Below, piece after piece: positions 44,706 through 55,398 of a stretch of 64,000 nt of DNA. The translations under genes were made by a program, and so were the position numbers. The notes under the pieces are model-generated. The model saw only the letters and a program-made list of their open reading frames with translations, was not told the DNA's origin and ran no database searches. How positions within the stretch are numbered: the first letter of the stretch is position 1; the number at the start of each line of letters is the position of its first letter. Source of the stretch: Gnomoniopsis sp. IMI 355080 (taxonomy: Eukaryota; Ascomycota; Sordariomycetes; Diaporthales; Gnomoniaceae); contig JAPEVC010000121.1 in assembly GCA_027946555.1 (NCBI GenBank), forward strand, positions 1 through 64,000. Direction: 5' to 3'.

Positions 44706-47589
44706 TGACCGGAGACGCTGGAGCATTACGGGGGAGGGGTTAAGGCAGGGCAAAGATCAGTCATTACCATTCAGCATAACCTTTGTGGCAGACATGAACA
44801 GGAGCATAGCCATCGGGATAATGATGATTCCACGACTAGATGGTTGTTTCTAAATGTACATAGACATAGCAGGGTAGGTCGCGAATCATGTATTTAGTAT
44901 TGAACAGGCTGTCTCATGCTTGTCGATTGTTGTGCAACGGCTTCCCACATCAGATTCACTGAATCGCTGTCCGAATTCGCAACATGAACATAGTGAAACA
45001 AGAATGAGTTTATCAAACAAAGAGACGAGCAAGTCAAAGAGGGGGAGAAGACGATTGCAATAGAACAAGCCTATCGCAAACTACGGGTTTCTACCCTCAA
45101 ACAAATGCAGTAGCTTTTAAAGCTTCATCAAATGACCACCTCATGGCATTGGAGGTGTCTCAGCTCAGTATAGTACCTGTGCGCATGTTTATAGGCTGGC
45201 CTATAATCCTGGATGCTTCACAGCTTGGCGGTTGGTGACCGTGCTATCTTCTAAGCGCAAATGTCAATGATTTCTGTGGCCATTTCCCGCATACATGCTG
45301 TGAATCTCAGTGGCCACTAGGCCGCTGAGAAAGACAGAATAAGAAACCGAAGTATGCATTTCGCAATTAAGTACGACGTAAGTAGCGAACGGCGGGATAT
45401 GCTTGGTAGACTAAGCACGAAAAGCTGTCAACGACGTATTCTCGGCGGTATATTTAACCGTCCAACGAAGCGCAATGCCTTGTCTTCTGTATCCACAGTG
45501 GCTTTTAGAAAAGTCACTGCTGACAATTTCCCGCTCAAGCTCGAGGCGATCGTAGGATCGTAGTGAAGGGTGCCCGCTGCCCAGAGTCAAGCAGAGTCAA
45601 GCAGAGTCAATTCCGGTTGTACGGGGGAAATTACATTGTGATGCCGCTAGGAGCCCTCCTATTGTTCTTTCCATGGATCTTTGGCACAGCACCACTGATA
45701 CGGAGTATGCAGTACGGATGTATCTAAGTCGGGCTAAAGAGCAGGCGCATGCCCTGAAATGCTTCACCCTTCGGATCTCCAAATGTCAACTTCGAGGAGC
45801 CCCAAGCCGAAGACCTCAATAACAAAGTACTTTGGTCAGTCACAAAGCTAAATTCATATGGCTCTAGCCATCCACCGGCTAAGTGACTTAGCCTTTGTGG
45901 AGCTGGATGCCGAGTCAAAATAAGGTTCATGTTCCTCAATTATCCGCCACATCCTGTGTCGACACTGCCTACAAAGACGACCTACGTAGGAGGTATACAC
46001 AATGTTGGGATGAGCTGTTCTTAGGACAAGGTCTTTGTCAGCATAGTCAACTGAAATCGGGTGCGCGGCATAGATACACTTTGACCTGGGAATGAGGCCG
46101 TTCATATGATTCCCGCTTCCTGAGGATGAGAATTGCTAAATCAATAAAGTTGTAGGGTACATACGCGAAATCTTGGGAAGCCTGGTTCATGAGGCGCACC
46201 TTTGTCAAACAGACTTGTGAGATTTACTTGGATACTTTTCGCTTTGGAACTGCCAACTCAAGTTAATATGCAAGAGAAATAAACAAGCTTAGAGGTCTTG
46301 CGGATTCTACCTGCTTCTGTATCGGGTCGAGTCTTATTCAAAGACCTAATTACAACTTTGTTAGCCACGCTAGGTAACATCACACGAGAAGGCGCAAGTT
46401 GTGGCGATTGGGGGCTTGACAAAACTAGACATAGAACATACCAATCAGATTGAAGTTGGATGTAGCCTTTTGTATGTGTACTTTTACATACCTTCGATGT
46501 GTATGCAGGCCAGAAGCGTTTCTGATAGATGGACTACTTCGAAGCACTTTCGGGACAATTTCAAGATCTGTATGCGTCACTCTTGTTTTAGCTGACTTGA
46601 AATATTCTTCTCAAGTTCAAGAAGAGTCTACCCCATATCGTATGACCAAGTCAGCCAGGTAGCGAACGAATCCCATGCTTACAGCCCACTGGCAGTCTTC
46701 CTATAGACAAGTTCCGAGTTGAATGCTTCGCAACTGTCTCGTTTCTAAAGAGGTGTACCACTGCACGACTACATCCATTGAATTTCTCTTAGCTTATGAT
46801 ACTCGCCGGTACGATGAGCGTTGGATAATCGACGTTAGATATCTACTAACAGCCCTCTGGGCCGCGGAAGGAATCGGAGTAACGAGCGTGTAATGCAGGC
46901 TGGTGTGGCATTTCTACGCTGAAGTAGATCGCTCAAATTATTAGTTCATTCCTCGTGACAGAGGACAAGTCTCATCAAGGACCGGAGTTGGTGCTCTGCA
47001 CAAAGTGTATTCCGGAAACAAGGTGTAACAGGCGTGAGGTAGCTACAAATTGTGGGGTCAGGTTCTCTGTGCCTGCCAACCGGCCAACTGATTGAACGTT
47101 CATTATTTTGCTGCGGCACAGCTAGGACTGAGAACTTACCATATGCATATCACCATCCACCTTGCAGCCAATCCTCGAGGACGATTGGCTACCCTTGACG
47201 CCTGGCATGGGTATCAAAGTAAAACTATTCCTGAAGAGGATTCTGTGATCCGACAAATTCCACTTGCACGGTACGTGTACGAGACCTACAGCTATCCAAC
47301 ACAAATCTAGTGTATACAGCTCTCGTACTAGTATTTCAGCCATTCTAATCCATAGACGTGGTAATGTGTTGCGGCGATGCAGCATGTATCCAGTATGTCA
47401 GCACAATTTTTGCCCAGGTTACATTGCGCATGCAGGAGTCTCGAACTACTGCATAGGAGGACCGGGAATCGCGGGACTTGCGTGGATTACCGTGCAGCTT
47501 CTCGTCCCACACCTGCACAGATTCCGTCCCCATCTTCCATAACACACCAACAACCAAGCCAGGTCCGCGAATATCGACGTTTCCGAGGC
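44706..47589. other. AT-rich gene-poor spacer
   Basis: 2.9 kb without recognisable genes; all frames are short and in conflicting phases. It carries a threefold 10-bp repeat at 45581-45610. The last 200 bp form the HET-gene 5' region. A plus-strand frame extends upstream of the chosen HET ATG to 47377 but lacks family similarity. Confidence 0.45.
45581..45610. repeat. Short tandem repeat, three 10-bp units
   Basis: The unit gcagagtcaa is repeated three times; the first copy begins cc instead of gc. It lies within the gene-poor 44.7-47.6 kb spacer. Confidence 0.85.
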
Positions 47590-49620
47590 ATGGGAACTTC
47601 TGTCATCGTCTCAGTTGGGCAGAATCCACCCCAAGCACCAAGATTCAGACATCAAAATCTGCCACGGCAAGGTATCACCAGACTCCTGGAGCTCCACCCT
47701 GGAAAGTTCAATCAAGACGTTTGGGCCAGCGTCGTTCCAGTTCTTGGAAGACTGGGCGATGTGATATATGAGGCTCTTTCATATGTATGGGGCTCAGAAA
47801 TGAGCCCTATATCTTTGAAGATCAGTCTCGACACCCACTACTGTTCGCTCCCAATCACGCAGAATCTGTACAATGCTCTCAGATATCTCCGATACGAGGA
47901 TAAGCCTCGCATGCTATGGGTTGACGCCGTATGTATCAACCAGGAGGATTTTCATGAAAGGAACACGCAAGTTGCCATGATGGCCGATATATACAGCCAA
48001 GCGACAAGAGTTCTCATCTGGCTAGGGGATGATGTTCAGAGCGATGCCTCACATGCCCACAACGACGTCCCCAACGCCATTCAACTTCTAAAAGACGTCG
48101 GATACAAGGTTTATATTGACTGGACGCATCAAACTTGGCACTGGCTCCCGGGGTGCTCTGCTTTGTCTGCCGGCTTGGATCCCAAAAAGGAGACACCCTC
48201 ACTCCAAGGCTTTTGGGCTTTGCATTGGCTCATCCACAGACCTTGGTTTGAGCGGCTTTGGGTCCGCCAAGAGGTGAGGATGGCCTCGGCCGCAACACTC
48301 ATCTGTGGTTATGACACGGTTCCGTGGAACATCTTCAAAAGGGCAATGTTCGTGTTTCGAAACCGCTGCAGGCACCTGGCCATCGAGGGGATTGACCAGC
48401 ACGAGATGAACTCCTTTGTTACGCGAATGAAGTTTGTCTACCGTATTTGTAGCCCACAGTCGTACTCCCTGGGCGTACTACGCTCCGATTTGGCCAATTT
48501 ACAGTGCTCTGATCCTCGCGATAGGATTTATGGAATGATCAGCCTGCTCTCCAAAGGCGAACGGTCAATTGGAATCATCCCACGCTACGACTTATCGACG
48601 GCGGAGGTGTACCAAGACATAACTTTGAGCCACATCAAGCGGTTCCGGAGCTTGCTCTTACTCACTCAATGCGAACTGCAAGCCAAACCAGCTATGAAAC
48701 TACCCTCTTGGGTACCTGACTGGTCAGTCGATCAAGCTACACTTCCGATGTATCGTTCATCCTGTTATGCACATGCCGGCTTCTCAGCGGATGGGGCAGA
48801 ATACATGGGCGAAGGGGCTCTAGCTGTCAATGGCGTCCGCGTAGCCGAGGTGGAGCTGATATACCCATTGCGTCTTTCCAGCGAAGGCTTTGCGGACTCT
48901 CTGCGGTCTTTGTGGCGACGTCTGCTCGCCACGCCTATATTGAACAATACCGAGCAAAAACAAGATTTGCTTGAGGAGTTTTGTACAACCTTATGTATGG
49001 GACACTTCCGCCACAATCGTATTCCGAAAATCCTTGGTCAGCTTGAGTTTGAGACAGGTGTGCGGGTCCTGAAAAGGCTCTTATTCGACAAGGATGAAAA
49101 GGCCATCTCTTCCGAAGATTTAGTTCTAGAAGAGGACTCGAGAGAACACCCAGAGAAACAAGTTGAAGCAAAAATAATCAACTCCTGCCGTGATCGATCG
49201 ATAATCGTCACTAAGAGCGGAGATATGGCCCTGGCTCCAGAAGCATCCCAGATTGGCGATGAGATCTTCGTCCTTCTGGGATGCCGAACAACAATGCTGC
49301 TGCGGAAGACGAAGCAGGACTCACATCGGATAGTTGGAGCAACATATCTGTCGAAAGTGAACCACGGAGAAGCACTGCTTGGCAAGCTGCCTTTACACGT
49401 GAGATGCGTCATGGTCTACCATCCCTCACTCAAAGCGCACTATCCGGGATTTCAAGATACTCAGACAGAAAAGATCGAATATTTCGACCCTCGGCTGAGG
49501 GACTTGCCGGTTGATACCTCACAGTACGAGAATCGAGTCCCTGGTGGATTGGACATGGGTGTTGATGCTCGCACTTTAATGATGGCAGGCATCGCGATAC
49601 GGAGAATTCGGTTGGTCTGA
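47590..49620 (+). CDS. HET-domain (heterokaryon incompatibility) protein
   Basis: Single exon, 676 aa from MGTSVIVSVGQNPPQ; the frame stays open upstream to 47377, but that part has no family resemblance. The HET domain spans about residues 55-230: IYEALSYVWGS, then CSLPITQNLYNALRYLRY, RMLWVDAVCINQEDFHERN and VAMMADIYSQATRVLIWLGDD, which are the three conserved HET blocks. After it come WFERLWVRQEVRMAS, DPRDRIYGMISLLS and LPSWVPDWS, all standard in long fungal HET proteins. HET proteins mediate non-self recognition and programmed cell death at hyphal fusion; most have no known trigger. The C-terminal 300 residues are variable and may carry specificity. It sits in an accessory stretch with a CHORD-like and an F-box gene. 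Confidence 0.93.
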   Translation: MGTSVIVSVGQNPPQAPRFRHQNLPRQGITRLLELHPGKFNQDVWASVVPVLGRLGDVIYEALSYVWGSEMSPISLKISLDTHYCSLPITQNLYNALRYLRYEDKPRMLWVDAVCINQEDFHERNTQVAMMADIYSQATRVLIWLGDDVQSDASHAHNDVPNAIQLLKDVGYKVYIDWTHQTWHWLPGCSALSAGLDPKKETPSLQGFWALHWLIHRPWFERLWVRQEVRMASAATLICGYDTVPWNIFKRAMFVFRNRCRHLAIEGIDQHEMNSFVTRMKFVYRICSPQSYSLGVLRSDLANLQCSDPRDRIYGMISLLSKGERSIGIIPRYDLSTAEVYQDITLSHIKRFRSLLLLTQCELQAKPAMKLPSWVPDWSVDQATLPMYRSSCYAHAGFSADGAEYMGEGALAVNGVRVAEVELIYPLRLSSEGFADSLRSLWRRLLATPILNNTEQKQDLLEEFCTTLCMGHFRHNRIPKILGQLEFETGVRVLKRLLFDKDEKAISSEDLVLEEDSREHPEKQVEAKIINSCRDRSIIVTKSGDMALAPEASQIGDEIFVLLGCRTTMLLRKTKQDSHRIVGATYLSKVNHGEALLGKLPLHVRCVMVYHPSLKAHYPGFQDTQTEKIEYFDPRLRDLPVDTSQYENRVPGGLDMGVDARTLMMAGIAIRRIRLV

Positions 49621-50045
49621 GCAGAAAAATGCAAGAGCTTGTTAATGAGATTTGCTGTAAGATTTGTTCAAAGTCACTATTGAGTCTTGATCTAGCCATA
49701 CCCTGAATATTGTTATAGATCTACACTGAACTGGGATGTACTTAAGCTAGGCTGCTTGCGTGTTACCTTGGTTTGATACGTACGACAATCTTTGCCTCTA
49801 TCGCGATCCCTATTTATTCCCTTGAACTACTACGAGGGTACGTTGTTCACGCCAAGGAACATGGATCACTTCAAGGTTGTCCCCGTAGCGAGGCTCCACA
49901 TGCTCCACGCAAATTTGTCAGTGTCACCACTTGAGTAGATATCACGCTAGCACCTAAGTTGTATTAATCTTCTCTCCAAACTGGTGTCCTGAGCACAATC
50001 GCTACCACTACAATACGCGCTATCAAGTTACACCACCCGGGCACG
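49621..50045. other. Intergenic spacer
   Basis: 425 bp between two plus-strand genes, probably HET 3' UTR and the promoter of the CHORD-like gene. Nothing else is seen. Confidence 0.5.
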
Positions 50046-50633
50046 ATGGACCAGATTATTGGCACATCAGCCGAGAAAGCAAAGTCAGTGCTAATCGCCC
50101 TCTGCACCGATGACCCTGCACTGCGAAATCGGGCCAAGAAGCTCCTCAATGCCATGAACGACCTCGAATCTGGCCCTGATTCCGAGAAGAAGAGCAAGAA
50201 GAGAAAGGCCGAGTCGACCATTAAGATTTGCATCAAGTGCCAAGACCCTTTCTACGAGGAGGACAATTCCAGCAAGGCTTGTCGGTACCACAGTGGTTCG
50301 TACATACATCAAAGCAAGTTCGTGTGATTCGACACCAGAAGCTGATGCCTCGTAGGAAATCTTGATGTCGACGACGATCACGACTTCTGGGCTGATCATG
50401 ATGAGGACTGCCACGGAGAAATTGATACGACCGAGATGCGGATGGAATACCCAGAAGGCTTTGTCTGGGACTGTTGTGGCAAGCATGATGCGACGAGCTC
50501 TCATAGAGGACGTTATGGTACGACTTGTAACACGGCTAAAGAGTATTTACACAACAAGGGAGAAGACTCAAGCGATGCAGGAATTTCTGAGCTGGAGGCC
50601 GAGACTGACTCGGAAGAAGAGAGTCACAACTAG
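50046..50633 (+). CDS. Small CHORD-like zinc-binding protein
   Basis: Two exons, 50046-50295 and 50356-50633, give 175 aa. The intron uses G|GTTCGT and CGTAG|GA in phase 1, a weak donor but one that restores a coherent protein. Residues 1-50 form a helix, followed by the basic KKSKKRKAES. The zinc module reads CIKCQDPFYEEDNSSKACRYHSG, then EDCHG, FVWDCCGKHD and a late TTC. The order C-x2-C ... C-x-x-H-x-G ... W-x-C-C resembles CHORD zinc domains (RAR1/CHP-1 type, Hsp90/Sgt1 co-chaperones linked to NLR immunity in plants), although spacing is altered by an acidic insert. Similar small fungal proteins are often annotated only as C2H2-like. The CHORD relation is inference. Confidence 0.75.
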
Positions 50634-51156
50634 GCGGCATAAATACGTGCCCTGTATGGCTCAAGGCAGACAAAATATTGTCCTGTAATATGTTGAGTGG
50701 AGTAATTCCCCAACGGCAAGAACTCATCGAATACTTGTCATCCAAATGTTGAAGGGTTTAATTATCGTCAGTCGTTCTCGAGGGCAGGGCTCAACGACTC
50801 GCTGACTAATAAGCCAGCAAAAGTCCGCTTAATGCACGACATCAGGGACCATTTTTATCTCCGGATCAACCTCACGCTTAGGCAACCATATTAACATGTG
50901 ACAACGGTTGGGGAGTGCAACACTTCGCAATCCTTTCTACATCTAAGATTACCATCAAACTGACAAAGCCAGCGGCGGAAGGCGTTCGTTCGATGTTAAT
51001 TCTGGTTGACGGCTAATCCACAGGTTGCTGTTGCCAGCCTGCTCAGACGCTCACGGTGAACGAGGCTCATTTACCATCAGCAGCCCTGGATGGGCTCATC
51101 GAGTCAGAAGACCTTGTGCATTGCGTTGCACGCTGGGTTTGTCCACCCTCTTCCAG
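50634..51156. other. Intergenic spacer
   Basis: 523 bp upstream of the F-box/LRR-like gene. Plus-strand frames at 51025-51156 could belong to its lost 5' end, but no reading frame connects cleanly. Confidence 0.4.
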
Positions 51157-53191
51157 TTACCGGAACTGGATCTCACAGCGTACCTAGATCCCATCGCGCA
51201 CCGACCTGCGTAATCTATGTCTCGTATCACGGCTGTGGAACCAGACGTTCTCGCAATTCCTCTACGCCCACATCGTCTTCCACGACGGTAATGCGCAAAT
51301 ACTTCGTGACCCCGAGCTTCTGAGTACATTCCTTTCCAACCCTCGAGTAGGCTGCGCCAAAGCTCTAAGTTTCAAGCTCATCGAGGGTTCTTGGGCTATC
51401 GGCAACCACCGCGAGGTTGGCAGGCTGGTCGACGCTCCTGGTTATGGAAGGATGGGTGACATCCGGAATTGGGCTGGTATATACAATGAAAGTATTGAGA
51501 AGGCTGTGTTGAAGACGCCAAATCTGGTCAAGTTTGAGTGAGTGCTGTCTGTTCTTAGGTTTAGCCGTTCACTTTTGCCGTAAACACACCCATAAGTATT
51601 TGATCATGAAATGGTGGCTGGAATAGCAGATGTACATGGACCAAAGGAAACGGCATATCAAAGGGCTTTCACCTATGAGCTATTGATTCTGTGGAGTCCG
51701 TACTTGAACAAACTCCAGTGGAAGATGTCCATCACCACATCCAGGCGTTCAAAGGTAAAGTTTCTCTTCAGCTAACCTTACCACAGGTGGGAAAATTGGC
51801 CGATATCGCAATCTCTGCTCGAGACTATGGAGGAGTCCTGCTCTGATCTTCGCGATATCCTGATCGTGTACCCCAACCTCGCAAGATTCGCGAAGACAGA
51901 AAGGTTCTATCGGCATGGGACGAGCACATTTGAAGAAGTGAAGCCGAAAATCATCCTCCCACCAACTCCGGAATTTCAAAACCTGCGGAGGCTGTATTTG
52001 TACGAGATTACTGGCAACCTCAACACATGGATCCGCAAGATTGCCACGATGCTTGGCAAGTCACGATTTCTCGAAGAGCTAGGGCTATCACTGTCGGCTG
52101 AGTGTTCACGACAATACAATCTGGAAGGCCGCACCCGGGACTTCCTTTCATTCTTCCCACGGCTTGTGGCGAGGTACAAAGACCAGGGAGACGATCCTCT
52201 GAGTCTCCGGGTCCTCAAACTTGGGTACGGTGTCCTCCTCAATGCCACCCACGAGCCCCGCCAAGATGGCACAATCGAACCAGCAGAGTATTTGTCCGAT
52301 TTGACAAACCAGGCTTGCCTTGAAGAGCTCTACTTTGACAATGATCTGGACATTGGCTGTTCTCTGAGCGTCCGCCAAACCACGGGACATATTGCATGGT
52401 CGACAGTGAATTCTTCGTATTTGCCAAACTTGAAACGCTTTACCTTTACGAGTCTTTCAGAAAGAAGTAACGACTGGTTGAAGAATCATCCGGACCCCGA
52501 CTGGATCAATCAACTCTCTTTTGGATTCGGCACGGAAAGTCTCGCCTTCAGCTACGTTCAGGGCGAGGGCATGGTGAGGCGAGTTGAGCCACACATGATG
52601 CCAAATCGCTTAGGGAGACTGTCTGACCGCATGTCCTTTCTACGATATCACCCGCGATCGCCAAACTTACCTCTGAAATGCTCAACAGTAATCGTCTTGA
52701 AGCCTTGCCAAAGGAATGACTTTGGCGTGTTGAACCAATGTCCGTGGGTGAAGACCTTGGTTCTGTGCCTCGAGAAGCATGCCACTCTGCAAGTCCTGCG
52801 CAAGATGCTCCAAGGCGGCAAGGGTAAGTTTCCGGTCACCGAACACCTCTGGATCCGGATTGGCATGGACTATCCACTTCTCAGCCGGCAGGATGAGGCG
52901 AGCCACAAAGGCAACGCTATCCGACTGAGAGACGGTGAGCTTGTGGACGAGCAGCTGTACCTCCATAACTTCTGGCGTGGATACTGGGCAGAGATGGCCC
53001 AAGTGGTGGCAGAATCCAGATCATGTCCAACGAAATATCTCAAGATCGGTCACCTGGCTTGGAGAATAGCCAACCGAAGCACGGGAACGAGACCGTCTGT
53101 GCTTGAGGCAGTAGATTGGTGGGATGATGACGCCGAAGGCCCAGATGTATTTCGGTATAACGATCCTGTCAGGCGGGACCGCCCATATTAA
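51157..53191 (+). CDS. F-box/LRR-like protein, probably frameshifted near its F-box
   Basis: The downstream part is clear: an exon ending 51537 and an exon 51787-53191, joined across a 249-bp intron (GA|GTGAGT ... CACAG|G) to give LVKFE-WENWPISQSLLETMEES. The frame then runs 454 further codons from the methionine of that segment. Long irregular leucine-rich repeats follow (FQNLRRLYLYEITGNLNTW, SLRVLKLGYG, ACLEELYFDND, LPNLKRFTFTSLS), typical of fungal F-box proteins that select substrates for SCF ubiquitin ligases. The F-box itself is split between frames. LPELDLTAYLDPIAH reads from 51157 and stops at 51211, while TDLRNLCLVSRLWNQTF continues in the +1 frame, which opens only after a TAG at 51185. 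Either one indel has broken the gene or an unusual 5' splice exists. Treat the 5' end as unresolved. Confidence 0.65.
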
Positions 53192-54498
53192 TGTGAAGCA
53201 GTGGCGGCGTGCTAGATGCCACGGGAAGCCACAATACCGGTCAGCGGCGAGGCCCGGCGAAGCCGAAGCGAGAGACGGGAACTGCACCTTAGGTCTGCAA
53301 CTGCACAAGACCCTTGCAGACAGAAGGACTGCCGATAAGGAGCCAAGGGGAACCAGTAGGAGAATTTCGGGGAGCCGTCCAAGCCGACAAGCAAAGAATG
53401 CAGACAATGCAGACATGCAGACATGGGGTGCCAACCTTAGCGATGTTACCCACCTTCACGCCCAATACGTTCTTATTGAACCCCAAAATTACCTGGAAAG
53501 ATAAGGGCGAATGACCTTGTGCGCACATCACGAGACCCCCGAGTCCCTCATCAAAGCCAGCGACAATGCTTCCTTTGTCTGACGATGTCTGAGTATTGTG
53601 CCGTCTTTTGCCACAGCTTGCTGAGAATCCCCCAGTCTTGCCGCGGACTGCGTCCTAGACCTTAGTTTTTCTATTTTAATCCTTATTGACATCACAGTGC
53701 TCTGATCCAACGTCCCAACACCAAGATAGATAGATAGATAGATATGGGCTCGTGTCGTTCACACCTATATGGACAGCTGCACACACCTAGGTAGGTAGGC
53801 ATGCGGACCTCGCTGGCGGCATCGTGGTGGAACACGCCATCTGATGTGTGCCGTGTGCTTCGACAAACGCCTTGGCAGCCACCCGCACCCGCTAAGCCGA
53901 ACGCAGTTGGGGTGACGACGGGGGTCTTAAAAAAGTGACAAGGTCTGCGATGCCTTTCGGGAAATTGGCCGTGGTCTTGGTGCGCACTGATTGGAGTGGA
54001 TGGTCAAAGGGCATCCTTCTTGGATCGTATTGCTCAAAGCACCATGTGGGAACACGATGTACCAAGCGCCTTGTTCTCTTTTTTTTGCTGGCGGCTTCCG
54101 GCACTAGGAACCTTGCGGAGTATGTCCCATGTCCAACGGGGGGACTGTGTAACCTTCCCAATTGCGTTCTTTGAACGCCTGAACGCACGCCCCTTGTCCA
54201 TCATGAGGACCGTTGAGAAGTTTCTTTTTCTTTGCTCGCCTCGCCTTATGTGGCTTTCTTTTAAGGTTACATTCCCACTACCCCCTGGTAATATCCATGT
54301 AACGATCAGGGCATTTGTTCCACTTCCTCTCATTCACTCAACTGCTCACACGACCTCGTCACTTGGTCTTACTCTCTTTTCCTCGCCTGTCTTTTAATAA
54401 GGCGTTGAGGCCTTCACTTGTCACCATTCTTTAGCCCCACTTACACACTCGCTGACATTTTGGTAATATTGTTGTTGTCTTGCTTGCTTATCACCAAG
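53192..54498. other. Intergenic region with microsatellite
   Basis: 1.3 kb between two plus-strand genes. It contains a (GATA)5 tract and an acacctaggtaggtagg motif at about 53783-53799. The last 200 bp are CT-rich, as in a promoter and 5' UTR of the secreted-protein gene. Confidence 0.5.
53725..53744. repeat. (GATA)5 microsatellite
   Basis: Five perfect GATA units. GATA is also the core of fungal GATA-factor sites, but a run like this is more simply a slippage repeat. Confidence 0.9.
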
Positions 54499-55398
54499 AT
54501 GAAGTCCTTCGTTCCTCTTCTCATCCTTGGGCTAGTCTCGTCCGGCTCGTGCGACATCTACTGCGGCGTCGCCCATGGGTACGACCTCGGCACCAACGCC
54601 TACTTCTTCAGTGGCGACGGCACACTGTCCAACTTTAATGCCTGCTCGGCAACATGTCAGGGAAGCGCCCAGTGCCAAAGTTTTGCCTTTGGAAATAATG
54701 AATGCCTTCTATATAGTGCAGCATTGTGAGTTCAAACTTAACGTTATAGATGTCCTGTAGGAAAGAGAAAAGATAGTTCGCTGACTTTGTAAATTCTTAG
54801 GGACGTAAATTTTCGCTCTCAAGCAAATTCGCCATATCTCTTCTACGACCGCGACTGTGTCAATGTTCAATCAACCTCCAGCTTTGCTACTACTCTTGCG
54901 CCCACCACTCCGGCAGCCCCAGCCACAACGCCCGCAGAAGCACCGGCAACACCAACCGCGATCCCCACAGAAAACCCAGGACAATCTGTATCGCCACCTG
55001 AAGAAACCGACGCACCAACTTCAGCAGACAGCCAAGGTGGCGCCACCACCGCCAACGACCCGTCCCAAGGCGGATCACCGACCACCACAGCCGGCAGCTC
55101 CGACGAAGATAGCACAGGCACTGACGCCGCCGCAGCAGCGACACAAGCGAGTGATTCGCCGTCAGGCTCGGCGACGGCCGTCGCGGACATGACCACGGGC
55201 ACGGGCACGAGCGCGACTATTGTCACGGGAACAAATACAATGACGACGGCTGTACGCACAGTTACCTCCTCGTCAACAGCATCGGGGACGGGTGCGTCGT
55301 TGCAGACAGGATCGTCCTCATCCGGCGCTTTCAGCGTCAAGGTTGCTGATGGGCGGTGGTTGCTGGCTGCCGGGGCACTGGCTGCTCTGTGGCTTTGA
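54499..55398 (+). CDS. Secreted GPI-anchored cell-surface protein with apple/PAN-like N-terminus
   Basis: Two exons, 54499-54725 and 54801-55398, give 274 aa. The intron is TT|GTGAGT ... CTTAG|G in phase 2. The signal peptide is MKSFVPLLILGLVSSGSC. A Cys-rich region follows (DIYCGVAHGYDLG, ACSATCQGSAQCQSFAFGNN, ECLLY), with the spacing of a reduced apple/PAN-like module, ending at YLFYDRDC. Residues about 100-245 form a Pro/Thr/Ser/Ala-rich O-glycosylation stalk (TTPAAPATTP and similar). The C-terminus SSGAFSVKVADGRWLLAAGALAALWL has the small-residue omega site plus hydrophobic tail needed for GPI attachment. It probably sits in the plasma membrane or wall. The ligand is unknown. Confidence 0.88.

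Noticed and set aside
54867..55340. Minus-strand Val/Ala-rich frame
   Set aside because: Mirror of the Thr/Pro/Ser-rich stalk of the GPI protein; low complexity produces it.
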